From an uncultured Demequina sp. (lineage in GTDB: Bacteria; Actinomycetota; Actinomycetes; Actinomycetales; Demequinaceae), in NCBI GenBank assembly GCA_937925595.1, contig CALALQ010000127.1, positions 1 through 6,783 on the forward strand: 6,783 nucleotides of DNA. Reading direction: 5' to 3'. Every line of letters starts with the position of its first letter. Position 1 is the first letter of the stretch. Positions 1-5,170 of the stretch are shown piece after piece. A program made the translations under genes and the position numbers. Under the pieces are notes generated by a model. The model was not told where the DNA came from. It saw only the letters and a list, made by a program, of their open reading frames with translations, and did not search any database.

Positions 1-2
1 TC

Positions 3-176
3 GTGCCAGTCGCCCGTGCGGCCGACCTCGAGGTCATCAGAACCGCGCGTGAGCACCTGCGGCCGCCGGCAAAGCCCGTCGCGGCTTCGCCAGGCGCGAG
101 CCGGATCGATCTCCATGCCGCCCTGATTCACCGTCCGCTCGAGAAGGGAGCGCAGCCCGATGTCCCAGGTTTCTAG
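3..176 (+). CDS. Probable 3' end of an upstream gene, unidentified (partial)
   Basis: A + strand frame is open from the left edge of the window to a TAG at 174-176 and encodes about 57 residues. Third codon positions are mostly G or C, as expected for a coding frame in this genome, and the frame overlaps the start of the next gene by 17 bases, the spacing of a coupled operon. The peptide reads as an Ala/Pro/Arg-rich tail, with the stretch AADLEVIRTAREHLRPP followed by RIDLHAALIHRPLEKG. I do not recognise it. In actinobacterial integrative elements the gene before xis-int is often a replication initiator, so its C-terminus is possible, but this is position-based inference only. A second frame is also open here as far as 126, so the assignment is modest. 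Confidence 0.4.
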   Translation: MPVARAADLEVIRTAREHLRPPAKPVAASPGASRIDLHAALIHRPLEKGAQPDVPGF

Positions 177-399
177 CGCGAAGGCGTCCGTTCCCCGGCA
201 AAGGCAGAAGATGGAGAGTCTGCTCTCGGTGGACGAGGTTGCCGAGTTCCTCGGCATTCCGGTGGCGACCCTCTACCAGTGGCGACACAAGGGCGCCGGC
301 CCTGAGGCCTATCGCGTCGGCCGGCACCTCCGGTACGAGCCGGCCGCTGTGCGCGCATGGCTGGACGAACATCTGGCGGATCGCCATGGCCCACGTTGA
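160..399 (+). CDS. xis: Excisionase-like MerR/HTH_17 DNA-binding protein (79 aa)
   Basis: This small basic protein probably acts as the excisionase, or recombination directionality factor, of the neighbouring integrase, binding and bending DNA at the attachment site. Residues 21-70 form the winged-helix fold of this family: LLSVDEVAEFLGIPVATLYQWR is the helix-turn-helix, followed by the typical wing GAGPEAYRVGRHLRY and a final helix with AVRAWLDEH. The first 20 residues are a polar extension. The ATG at 160 is preferred because AAGGGAG lies nine bases upstream; an in-frame ATG at 211 would keep the whole domain and cannot be excluded. The stop overlaps the integrase start by 14 bases, so the two are co-translated. 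The length is normal for the family. It might instead regulate int transcription. Confidence 0.85.
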   Translation: MSQVSSAKASVPRQRQKMESLLSVDEVAEFLGIPVATLYQWRHKGAGPEAYRVGRHLRYEPAAVRAWLDEHLADRHGPR

Positions 400-1624
400 A
401 CGGCGCGAGCGCCGCGGGAAAAACGGCCAGGTCCTGAGGTCCTACCGCGTCCGCTGGCGCGGTCCGGACGGCAAGGAGCGCAACAAGAGCTTCAAACGCA
501 AGGTCGACGCAGACCGCTTCGCGGCCACGATTTCAGCCGATCTCGTGCGCGGTCAGTACGTCGACCCTGACGCGGGCAAGATCCTCTTCGAGACCTACGC
601 CCGGAAGTGGCTCGCGGCCCAAACCTTCGATGAAGGCACCCACGTCGCCGTCGAGCTCAGGTTCCGCCTGCACGCGTTTCCGGTGCTCGGGAAACGGAAT
701 CTGAACGACATCCAGCCATCGACGATCCAGGGCTGGCTTCGCACGCTCACGGATCTCGCGCCGTCCTATCGACTGATCATCTTCGCGAACGTGTCGACGG
801 TCTTCACGGCGGCGGTCGACGACGCCCTGATCGTCGCGAACCCGTGTCGAGCGCGGTCCGTCCGCCGCCCGAAGCGCGGGCACCACAAGGTCGTGCCCTG
901 GACCCGGGATCGAGTGCTCGCCGTCCGCGACGAGTTGCCGCCGCGCTACCAACTCATGGTCTGGCTCGGTGCCGGACTCGGCATGCGGCAGGGCGAGATC
1001 TTCGGACTCTCCCCCGAGGACATCGACATCGACCGTGGTGAGGTGCACGTTCGGCGCCAGGTCAAGCTGGTCGGCAACAAGCAGATGTTCGGCCTGCCGA
1101 AGGGACGGAAGGTCCGAGACATTCCGCTGCCCGACGCGGTCCTGGAGGCGATCAACGCGCACATGACCGCCTACCCACCTATCGAGGTAACGCTCCCGTG
1201 GGACAGGACGGATGGGAAGCCCACGACCTTCTCGTTACTCCTGTACAGCCGCGAGAAGAAGGCGCTGGGCCGGAACTACATCAACACGTTCATCTGGAAG
1301 CCGGCGCTGAAGCGAGCGGGGGTGCCCATGACACGCGAGAACGGCAGCCACGCTCTCCGGCATTTCTACGCCAGCACAGCGCTCCATGAAGGTGAGTCGA
1401 TCAAGGCCCTGAGTGAATACCTCGGTCACGCCGACCCAGGCTTCACCCTGCGCACCTACACCCACCTCGTCGAGGACAGTGCCGAGCGCACCAAGCGCGC
1501 CGTCGACGCCGTGTTCGGGCACCAGACGCCGGAGCCCGACCCAGACGACGCAGACAACGCAGAACCAGACGAAGGCCTCACGGAGGACGATGAGCCAGAC
1601 GAGGGCGACGACGATGATGTCTGA
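386..1624 (+). CDS. int: Tyrosine recombinase / site-specific integrase (412 aa)
   Basis: This phage-type integrase joins a mobile element to the chromosome. Residues 1-50 form the N-terminal arm-binding domain (YRVRWRGPDGKERNKSFKRK). Residues 60-160 are the SAM-like core-binding domain, and 170-375 the catalytic domain. The catalytic set is complete: Arg201 (GMRQGEIFGL), Lys239 (LPKGRKVRDIPL), His322 and Arg325 (HALRHFYAS), His348 (LGHADPG) and the nucleophile Tyr358 (RTYTHL). The frame stays open upstream to 239, but the homology begins with MAHVERRERR at 386, which overlaps xis by 14 bases, so that ATG was chosen and coupling to xis is likely. The last 32 residues are an acidic Asp/Glu/Pro tail outside the catalytic fold. 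The gene appears intact and probably active; its own attachment site is expected just downstream. Confidence 0.95.
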   Translation: MAHVERRERRGKNGQVLRSYRVRWRGPDGKERNKSFKRKVDADRFAATISADLVRGQYVDPDAGKILFETYARKWLAAQTFDEGTHVAVELRFRLHAFPVLGKRNLNDIQPSTIQGWLRTLTDLAPSYRLIIFANVSTVFTAAVDDALIVANPCRARSVRRPKRGHHKVVPWTRDRVLAVRDELPPRYQLMVWLGAGLGMRQGEIFGLSPEDIDIDRGEVHVRRQVKLVGNKQMFGLPKGRKVRDIPLPDAVLEAINAHMTAYPPIEVTLPWDRTDGKPTTFSLLLYSREKKALGRNYINTFIWKPALKRAGVPMTRENGSHALRHFYASTALHEGESIKALSEYLGHADPGFTLRTYTHLVEDSAERTKRAVDAVFGHQTPEPDPDDADNAEPDEGLTEDDEPDEGDDDDV

Positions 1625-1765
1625 GCACGCGGGGTTTGGCTTCATGACCGTGGCCAGAGCCGTGAAAGGGTCAAACTGGGATCGAACTGCCGTCGCCGGC
1701 GCGTGTCGCGACTCGGTGACGTGCGGCCACGGCGCGGCCCACGAGCCCTGAAATCGAGCGTTTGA

Positions 1766-1870
1766 GCAGGTCAGGGGCCACCCGGCGTCAGAACTACGAC
1801 ATCTAACCGGGCCTCCGGCTGCGGTCATTCAGCAACGCTGAACGACCACAATAAACAGCCTCTGACCTGC
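1766..1870. repeat. Spaced inverted repeat GCAGGTCAGGGGCC / AGCCTCTGACCTGC
   Basis: The arms at 1766-1779 and 1857-1870 match at 12 of 14 positions in inverted orientation and are separated by 77 bases. A smaller hairpin (1823-1847) lies between them and a strong hairpin (1872-1913) follows immediately. Symmetric arms 3' of int could be integrase or excisionase binding sites, but a match of this quality may also arise by chance. Confidence 0.35.
1823..1847. repeat. Hairpin with TTCAGC/GCTGAA stem
   Basis: GGTC-A-TTCAGC, a three-base loop AAC, then GCTGAA-C-GACC forms an 11-step stem with one mismatch. No T-run follows, so it is not a typical intrinsic terminator. It may be part of the recombination region or an RNA processing structure in the int transcript. 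Confidence 0.4.
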
Positions 1871-1871
1871 A

Positions 1872-1913
1872 CAAACGCCGTCGAGCGACCCCGTGGTCGC
1901 TTGGCGGCGTTTG
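1872..1913 (+). terminator. Strong hairpin, terminator-like, after int
   Basis: CAAACGCCG (1872-1880) pairs with CGGCGTTTG (1905-1913), and inside this AGCGACC (1884-1890) pairs with GGTCGCT (1895-1901) around a CCGT loop. The two stems are separated by a 3x3 internal loop in which one G-T wobble is possible. It is the strongest hairpin noted between int and the second excisionase gene. What follows (CTGTTGG) is only mildly T-rich, so termination would be of the actinobacterial type without a U-tract. It lies 250 bases past int and could also end transcription from the right. Confidence 0.5.
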
Positions 1914-1934
1914 CTGTTGGTAGCCGCCCGTCTG

Positions 1935-2072
1935 TTACAAATCTGGTACAAATTTGGCGAACGCCATCTCCCGCCACACGATCCTCAGGCCCACATCCAG
2001 GTAGGTCGCTGCGTCGCACTCCGCCCGGGTCCGCAGCCCGAGCCGCCAGCGTCGCATCCGGCGGTTCGGGGA
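1935..2072 (-). pseudogene. Possible C-terminal gene fragment, unidentified
   Basis: On the - strand a frame is open from 2072 down to a TAA at 1935-1937, giving about 45 codons. The last 40, from an ATG at 2057, end in AATYLDVGLRIVWREMAFAKFVPDL. The codons GAC, GCG, ACC, TAC, CTG, GTG, GGC, GTG and GAG look like this genome's coding usage, and the peptide reads like real protein rather than antisense noise. There is no ribosome binding site and the upstream frame is closed by a TGA at 2073-2075, so if real it is a truncated remnant. Its last codons lie in the TACAAATYTGG repeat, as would happen if an element had recombined at the 3' end of a gene. I do not recognise a family, and it may be chance. 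Confidence 0.25.
1936..1957. repeat. Tandem 11-bp repeat TACAAATYTGG x2
   Basis: TACAAATCTGG (1936-1946) is followed directly by TACAAATTTGG (1947-1957), with one difference. It is AT-rich in a GC-rich setting, and the 11-bp period is close to one helical turn, which would place two bound proteins on the same face. Such tandem repeats beside an integrase gene are typical of arm-type integrase or excisionase sites. This role is inferred from position and form. Confidence 0.45.
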
Positions 2073-2108
2073 TCACGGCTGCGCTTCCCCCGCCGACTTG
2101 CCGCCACG

Positions 2109-2126
2109 TCACCTGCATTGAGGTGA
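2109..2126. promoter_or_regulatory. Dyad TCACCT-N6-AGGTGA, possible operator
   Basis: A perfect 6+6 inverted repeat with a six-base spacer lies 73 bases before the start codon of the second excisionase-like gene. Size and position fit a repressor or autoregulatory HTH site, but no promoter hexamers can be assigned with confidence around it. Confidence 0.25.
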
Positions 2127-2198
2127 TCGCTCCCATGCCGCCGTTGGACATAGGTGCCCGTAGACCAACTGTCCGTCAGTGCCGCAAGGAGGGGCTTG

Positions 2199-2474
2199 AT
2201 GATGGCAACGAACTCGAACGTGCCGGCTGTGGAACCGGGAATCTTTGGCCCTCGACGGCGCGGGAACGGTGGCAGCCGGGCACCCAGGCTGGTCGAGGCC
2301 CAAGAGCTGTGGGACATCGACGACGTCGCGTCCTACCTGGGCGTGACCAAGCAGACGATTTACTCCTGGCGGACGACCGGCTACGGCCCGGCAGGCTTTC
2401 GCATCGGCAAGCACCTGCGCTGGCGGGCAGCAACCGTGATCAATTGGACGGTGCGGCTCGAGGAGAACCGGTGA
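2199..2474 (+). CDS. Second excisionase-like HTH_17 DNA-binding protein (91 aa)
   Basis: Residues 35-85 carry the same fold as the first excisionase: LWDIDDVASYLGVTKQTIYSWR is the helix-turn-helix and TTGYGPAGFRIGKHLRWRAATV the wing and last helix. The N-terminal 34 residues are Gly/Arg/Pro-rich and probably disordered. The frame is open upstream to a GTG at 2154, but AAGGAGGGG at 2186-2194 lies within the required distance of the ATGs at 2199 and 2202, so one of those is the start. The C-terminus (VINWTVRLEENR) departs from the usual acidic AW-x-x-E ending of the family. The protein is only distantly similar to the first copy, so it came from another element and is not a local duplication. 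It precedes a truncated integrase and may now be an orphan regulator or a relic. Confidence 0.75.
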   Translation: MMATNSNVPAVEPGIFGPRRRGNGGSRAPRLVEAQELWDIDDVASYLGVTKQTIYSWRTTGYGPAGFRIGKHLRWRAATVINWTVRLEENR

Positions 2475-2475
2475 G

Positions 2476-2508
2476 ACCGAGAAACCGCCGGCTTCGGGCG
2501 GAATCGGT
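2476..2508 (+). repeat. Hairpin between xis-like gene and integrase remnant
   Basis: ACCGA-(4)-CCGCC, a loop GGCTTCG, then GGCGG-(2)-TCGGT forms two five-base stems separated by an asymmetric internal loop, starting two bases after the excisionase-like stop codon. With no T-run it is a weak terminator candidate. It could end the short xis-like transcript. Confidence 0.3.
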
Positions 2509-2579
2509 TCCAGCGCCACCATGCCGCAGACGCTCATCAGCGTTGCTGGTCGCCCGGTCGGACTCTGCCAAGGACAGCT

Positions 2580-2783
2580 ATGGCCAGCATCAGTCCCGGT
2601 AAGCCAGCACACGACGGGCGCCCTCGCTACGTGGTGAACTATCGAGATCCCGAGGGGCGGCAGCGCCGCAAGACCTTCAGGCGCAAGGCCGAGGCGGTCG
2701 CGTTCCGCAACATGAATCGCCCCGCGCTCGTTGCCTTCTTGGATATCCCGAAGCTGGCGAAACTCCCTTTGGCACCGGCGTAG
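2580..2783 (+). pseudogene. Truncated integrase: N-terminal arm-binding domain only
   Basis: The first 45 codons of this 67-codon frame match the start of actinobacterial tyrosine integrases: HDGRPRYVVNYRDPEG followed by RQRRKTFRRKAEAVAFRN, which parallels YRVRWRGPDGKERNKSFKRKVDADRF in the complete integrase of this window. Homology stops near base 2712. The remaining 22 codons (for example DIPKLAKLPLAPA) are unrelated to integrase, and the frame ends at a TAG (2781-2783). The core-binding and catalytic domains, with the Arg-His-Arg-Tyr residues, are absent in any frame, so it cannot recombine DNA. The junction near 2712 therefore marks an old deletion or insertion that joined the int start to the cargo genes. 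A stand-alone small DNA-binding protein is possible but less likely. Confidence 0.7.
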
Positions 2784-2846
2784 GCTTGGCTTGACTGACC
2801 GGAGATGAGGCCTCCATCCGGACACCACTGTGCCGGTCGAGAGGCG

Positions 2847-2863
2847 GACGTCATGTCGACGTC
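2847..2863 (+). promoter_or_regulatory. Start-codon hairpin GACGTC-ATGTC-GACGTC of first DUF5994 gene
   Basis: Two copies of the self-complementary hexamer GACGTC flank the ATG at 2853. In RNA they can pair, placing the start codon in a five-base loop next to the ribosome binding site (GAGGCGG, 2841-2847). The other DUF5994 gene has the same arrangement at its start. It may tune translation, or be a double GACGTC protein site in DNA. The second hexamer also encodes the conserved Thr-Ser, so shared ancestry explains part of the conservation. Confidence 0.35.
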
Positions 2864-3392
2864 GAACGGTCCTATTCTCGCTTGGATTCCTATTCCGAGC
2901 CGTCTTCCGCTACGGCTTCGCATGGTCGAGCGCCCAGGCAAAGCCCATCTGGACGGGGGGTGGTGGCCCCAGACCCGTGAGCTGGCCGTGGAATTGGCGG
3001 ACTTGGTCGAGCACATCCTTGCGCAGTCGGGCCGGGTGGTCCGCGCGTTGGTTTCGCCGCCCGACTGGGATTCCACGCCACGCATCGTTCCGGTCACGGG
3101 TCGCTACGTGAAGGTCGGCACGTTCCCACGCGACGATACCCACCTCGTCCTGCTCAAGACATCGGACAGGCGCACGCTCTACGTCCTGGTTGTTCCGCCC
3201 GGGTTCACCCGTGACCAAGGCGACGAAGCCCTCCGGGCGTCGGCCGAGCCCGGGAATGACCATACGGCCACCGAAGTCCTCCGCGAGGTGGCCGGCCGCC
3301 CGGACCTCGATCCCGGCGGACACTGGAGCGACGACGGCGGTTCGTGGTGGGGACCAGAGGCGGGTAAGCCTTCGTCGCGAATGGGTGCGTGA
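2853..3392 (+). CDS. DUF5994 family protein, copy A (179 aa)
   Basis: This is recognised as the actinobacterial DUF5994 family, whose function is unknown. Diagnostic parts are LPLRLRM near residue 28, LDGGWWPQTRELAVELADLVEHI from about 41, the PDWDSTP strand-loop, YVKVGTFPRDDTHLVLL and the strand TLYVLVVPP. The C-terminal third is low in complexity and Gly/Trp/Ser-rich, including GGHWSDDGGSWWGPE. No signal peptide or membrane segment is visible, so it is probably cytoplasmic. The frame is open to an ATG at 2805, but 2853 is chosen because GAGGCGG lies just upstream and the paralogue starts at the same point (ATG-x-CG-ACG-TC). It is the first gene of an overlapping set: the next start codon overlaps its stop as GTGA. 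TTGACT at 2791-2796 could be a -35 element, but no good -10 follows. Confidence 0.85.
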   Translation: MSTSNGPILAWIPIPSRLPLRLRMVERPGKAHLDGGWWPQTRELAVELADLVEHILAQSGRVVRALVSPPDWDSTPRIVPVTGRYVKVGTFPRDDTHLVLLKTSDRRTLYVLVVPPGFTRDQGDEALRASAEPGNDHTATEVLREVAGRPDLDPGGHWSDDGGSWWGPEAGKPSSRMGA

Positions 3393-3640
3393 CCGTGGGC
3401 TACCTGATGCTCTATGGGAACGGCTGGACCCAACGCTGGGCGATCGCCCCGGGGACGGAGGATGACATCCGAACCCAGATAGCCCAGATCGGTGCGCCCG
3501 CCACCGGGCAACTGACGGTGGTCGATCCCGGTTCCGATTCCGAAGTCACACTGTGGGTGGCGTGGGCGCTGGTCGCCGCCGCGGTCGTGCTTGACGGAGC
3601 GCCCCGATCGGACGACGGGTCCTCAGGGGAATACGCCTGA
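3389..3640 (+). CDS. Small unknown protein, 83 aa, in DUF5994 operon
   Basis: The GTG start at 3389 overlaps the stop of the DUF5994 gene in a GTGA junction, and the stop overlaps the next gene by one base (TGATG), so it is almost certainly translated as part of the operon. The protein begins MTVGYLMLYGNGWTQRWAI. It has a middle stretch rich in strand-like residues (GQLTVVDPG) and a hydrophobic helix (VTLWVAWALVAAAVVLDGA, residues about 53-71). That helix contains Trp and Ala and is followed by Asp; it is short of a confident transmembrane prediction but could be membrane-associated. I recognise no family. The gene order suggests it works with the DUF5994 and YegP-like proteins. Confidence 0.7.
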   Translation: MTVGYLMLYGNGWTQRWAIAPGTEDDIRTQIAQIGAPATGQLTVVDPGSDSEVTLWVAWALVAAAVVLDGAPRSDDGSSGEYA

Positions 3641-3996
3641 TGGGACTCCGCCGCCGTGAACCCGAAGGGGCAACAACGAAATTCGTCATCGAGACGAATC
3701 TGGCGAGCAAGCCCGCGTGGTGGCTGCTCGACGACGACGATCGAGTCGTTGCCTGGGCCGGTCGGACGTACCTCAGTCTCGCTTACGCGGATCAGGCAGC
3801 CCATGACTTCCGGGTGAACGCCGATGACCCCGACTACCGGGTCCATTCCAAGACCGGTGCTCGTTGGCAGTGGACCGCCTGGCGACCGGAGGGGATCCGA
3901 GTCGCAGTTTCTGGCGACTGGTTCACCAGTGAAGCGGCTGCCCGCGCCGCGGCCCGACGAGTGCAGCAGCAGGCCTGCACCGCCATAGGCCCATGA
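3640..3996 (+). CDS. Protein with two tandem YegP/DUF1508-like repeats (118 aa)
   Basis: Two similar alpha-beta units can be seen. Residues 14-58 run KFVIETNLASKPAWWLL, then DDRVVAWAGRTYLSLAYADQ and a helix AAHDFR. Residues 65-111 run DYRVHSKTGARWQWTAW, then IRVAVSGDWFTSEAAARAAARRV. Each has the YegP/DUF1508 layout: two strands with a W/F-rich centre, a strand with a small residue before a loop, and a helix that starts with a 'y/f-x-S/L-x-x-A' cap. The second unit is close to the family; the first is more divergent. YegP-like proteins are small, cytoplasmic and of unknown biochemical role. The start ATG overlaps the preceding stop (TGATG), with AGGGGA nine bases upstream. The stop overlaps the next gene as ATGA. 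Confidence 0.75.
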   Translation: MGLRRREPEGATTKFVIETNLASKPAWWLLDDDDRVVAWAGRTYLSLAYADQAAHDFRVNADDPDYRVHSKTGARWQWTAWRPEGIRVAVSGDWFTSEAAARAAARRVQQQACTAIGP

Positions 3997-4223
3997 TCAT
4001 GGGCGGCATCGTGCTACGTGTCCGGCTCGTCGGCGGCGACAGCATGGATGTCACCTATGAACACCCAGATGCGGCAAGCGACGCCGAGGTGATTAACCAC
4101 GTCCTCGCCACGCTGTCGACCGACTCGGGCGTCCTACGCTGCAAGCACGGCGATCGGCTACTGGTGTTGTACGCGAGAGGCGTTTCTGCTGTGGAAGTAG
4201 CGCCACGGGGCGCCGTCCTGTGA
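3993..4223 (+). CDS. Small unknown protein, 76 aa, in DUF5994 operon
   Basis: The start ATG at 3993 overlaps the stop of the YegP-like gene (ATGA), with a second in-frame ATG at 3999. The sequence looks like a compact alpha-beta domain: a strand GIVLRVRLVGGD, an acidic turn, a helix DAEVINHVLATLSTD, then strands GVLRCKHGDRLLVLYARGVSAVEVAPRGAVL. There is no membrane segment or signal peptide. The HGDRLLVLYARGVSAVEVAP ending resembles a beta-hairpin with a conserved-looking His-Gly-Asp. I recognise no named family. It is the last gene of the tightly overlapping four-gene set; 161 bases separate it from the second DUF5994 gene. Confidence 0.7.
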   Translation: MIMGGIVLRVRLVGGDSMDVTYEHPDAASDAEVINHVLATLSTDSGVLRCKHGDRLLVLYARGVSAVEVAPRGAVL

Positions 4224-4314
4224 ACTGCTCACCCTCCAGCAAGCGGCACGTACTTCGCGCAACCCCATTCGGATCGGGTGGCGCGGAGGCCGGGAGCACG
4301 TTAGGACAGCAGGG

Positions 4315-4320
4315 TAGACT
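4315..4320 (+). promoter_or_regulatory. Possible -10 element TAGACT before second DUF5994 gene
   Basis: TAGACT fits the actinobacterial housekeeping -10 form (TAnnnT) and lies 65 bases before the ATG at 4385, in a 161-base gap where a new promoter is expected. No recognisable -35 hexamer sits 16-19 bases upstream, so the call is weak. The alternative is read-through from the operon upstream. Confidence 0.25.
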
Positions 4321-4378
4321 GGAGTTAATCACCTGCCGGGCCGGACTCGCCGAGTCCACGAGGGCAGATCGGAAGGTG

Positions 4379-4395
4379 GACGTCATGACGACGTC
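4379..4395 (+). promoter_or_regulatory. Start-codon hairpin GACGTC-ATGAC-GACGTC of second DUF5994 gene
   Basis: This is the same layout as in the first copy: GACGTC hexamers on both sides of the ATG at 4385, 16 of 17 bases identical between the two genes, with GGAAGGTGG as the ribosome binding site just upstream. Here the stem can extend with GGT/ACC across a single bulged G. Confidence 0.35.
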
Positions 4396-4909
4396 ACCGA
4401 CAGTTTGTATCTCATCGCAGACGCCGGGCGAGCGCGTGGCGCTGCGACTCCGCCTCGACAACAGCTTCCAATCGGGTCCGCTTGACGGGGCCTGGTGGCC
4501 CCAGTCCCGTGATCTTCAAGTCGAAGCCGCAGACCTCGTGGATCACTTTCCCGATCTGATCGGCCGGATCGAGCGGCTGCTGTTCTCCCGACCCGACTGG
4601 GACGCGGTCAGCGGCGCCCCGAGCATTCGCCGGATCCATGCCGCGCGCGGCGCGGTCAAAGTGGGCTCCTTCCCGAGCGACGACACCCACGTGATGATCG
4701 TCAAGATGTCTTCGGGGCAACGGCTCCGACTCTTGGTCGTCCCCAGCGATACCGAGCCGGGCCTCGCATCGAGGGTCATGCAGCAGGCAGCTGACGACCG
4801 CAACACCGAGTCGCCCAGCACGCTCCTCGGGTTGTCAGGACCGGACCAGAGCCACATCGGGGACGACGTCTGGGACGAGGATGCGGGCGGCCACGCACAA
4901 GGCCTGTAG
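4385..4909 (+). CDS. DUF5994 family protein, copy B (174 aa)
   Basis: This is a paralogue of the gene at 2853. It shares VALRLRLDN, LDGAWWPQSRDLQVEAADLVDHF, a PDWDAVS loop, AVKVGSFPSDDTHVMIVKM and the strand LRLLVVPSD, in the same order and at nearly the same distances. The C-terminal tail is unrelated to that of copy A and is acidic (GDDVWDEDAGG). Identity in the core is only moderate, so the two are old paralogues rather than a recent duplication, and they may have different partners. A longer frame starts with a GTG at 4220 that overlaps the previous stop, but those 55 codons have no counterpart in copy A, and a good ribosome binding site with the conserved start motif marks 4385. No membrane segment or secretion signal is visible. 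Confidence 0.85.
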   Translation: MTTSPTVCISSQTPGERVALRLRLDNSFQSGPLDGAWWPQSRDLQVEAADLVDHFPDLIGRIERLLFSRPDWDAVSGAPSIRRIHAARGAVKVGSFPSDDTHVMIVKMSSGQRLRLLVVPSDTEPGLASRVMQQAADDRNTESPSTLLGLSGPDQSHIGDDVWDEDAGGHAQGL

Positions 4910-4928
4910 TCGTCACGGAGGGGTCTTT

Positions 4929-5120
4929 TTGAGTACGACCGCGAGTCCCGGACGCCTCAGTCCCACAAGCGGCGATCGTGAGGCGGTCTTGATGGACACG
5001 TGCGGCAAAGCGAGGCTTGCGCTTACTACGACATATAAGAACAAGAGCTCGAACTCGGAGCAGAGGTTCCCCACGGATCCCGAAATGCCGAACTGGGCGG
5101 GACTCCACAGGTCATCCTGA
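4929..5120 (+). CDS. Possible small protein, 63 aa, TTG start
   Basis: A TTG at 4929 follows a strong ribosome binding site (GGAGGGG, 4917-4923) and starts 19 bases after the second DUF5994 stop, so it could be a further operon member. The peptide is polar, with STTASPGRLSPTSGDREAVL at the start and TTTYKNKSSNSEQRFPTDPE later, and matches nothing I know. Base composition is less GC-biased than in its neighbours, especially around 5020-5060, which argues against a long-resident gene. The rest of 4910-5230 holds only the hairpin near its right end. Confidence 0.25.
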   Translation: MSTTASPGRLSPTSGDREAVLMDTCGKARLALTTTYKNKSSNSEQRFPTDPEMPNWAGLHRSS

Positions 5121-5170
5121 CGGGCCACCTGCTCCCGAACTGAGCGTGGCGCGGGCGTTGGCCCCGCCGA

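Larger units (their letters stand above)
1625..2198. other. Long non-coding region after int; candidate attachment and control region
   Basis: About 570 bases hold no convincing complete gene. The longer reading frames on both strands lack a good start site, family motifs or consistent codon bias. The region contains a spaced inverted repeat, two hairpins, an 11-bp tandem repeat, a short protein-like fragment on the - strand and a small dyad before the second excisionase gene, each listed separately. Integrases of this type usually recombine at a site next to their own gene, so the attachment core probably lies here. No tRNA gene could be folded in it, so the integration target is unknown. 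Confidence 0.5.

Noticed and set aside
533..1162. Long - strand open frame of 209 codons inside int
   Set aside because: It is antisense to a gene with complete catalytic motifs, has no family features and is explained by high GC content.
1675..1700. T-loop-like string GGGATCGAAC suggesting a tRNA 3' end as integration target
   Set aside because: The flanking bases do not form a five-base T-stem on either strand and no acceptor, D or anticodon arms can be folded around it.
1901..2602. 233-codon + strand frame crossing the intergenic region and the second excisionase-like gene
   Set aside because: It overlaps a gene with a recognisable HTH in another frame, has no ribosome binding site and its sequence is Arg/Pro/Ser-rich noise.
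4220..4384. Longer start (GTG at 4220) for the second DUF5994 gene, overlapping the previous stop
   Set aside because: The extra 55 codons have no counterpart in the paralogue, and a strong ribosome binding site and conserved start motif mark 4385.
1793..5038. Imperfect direct repeat ACTACGACATMTAA at 1793-1806 and 5025-5038, bracketing the second module and cargo like att ends
   Set aside because: It matches 13 of 14 bases, but a few such pairs are expected by chance in a window of this size, and neither copy is part of a recognisable site.
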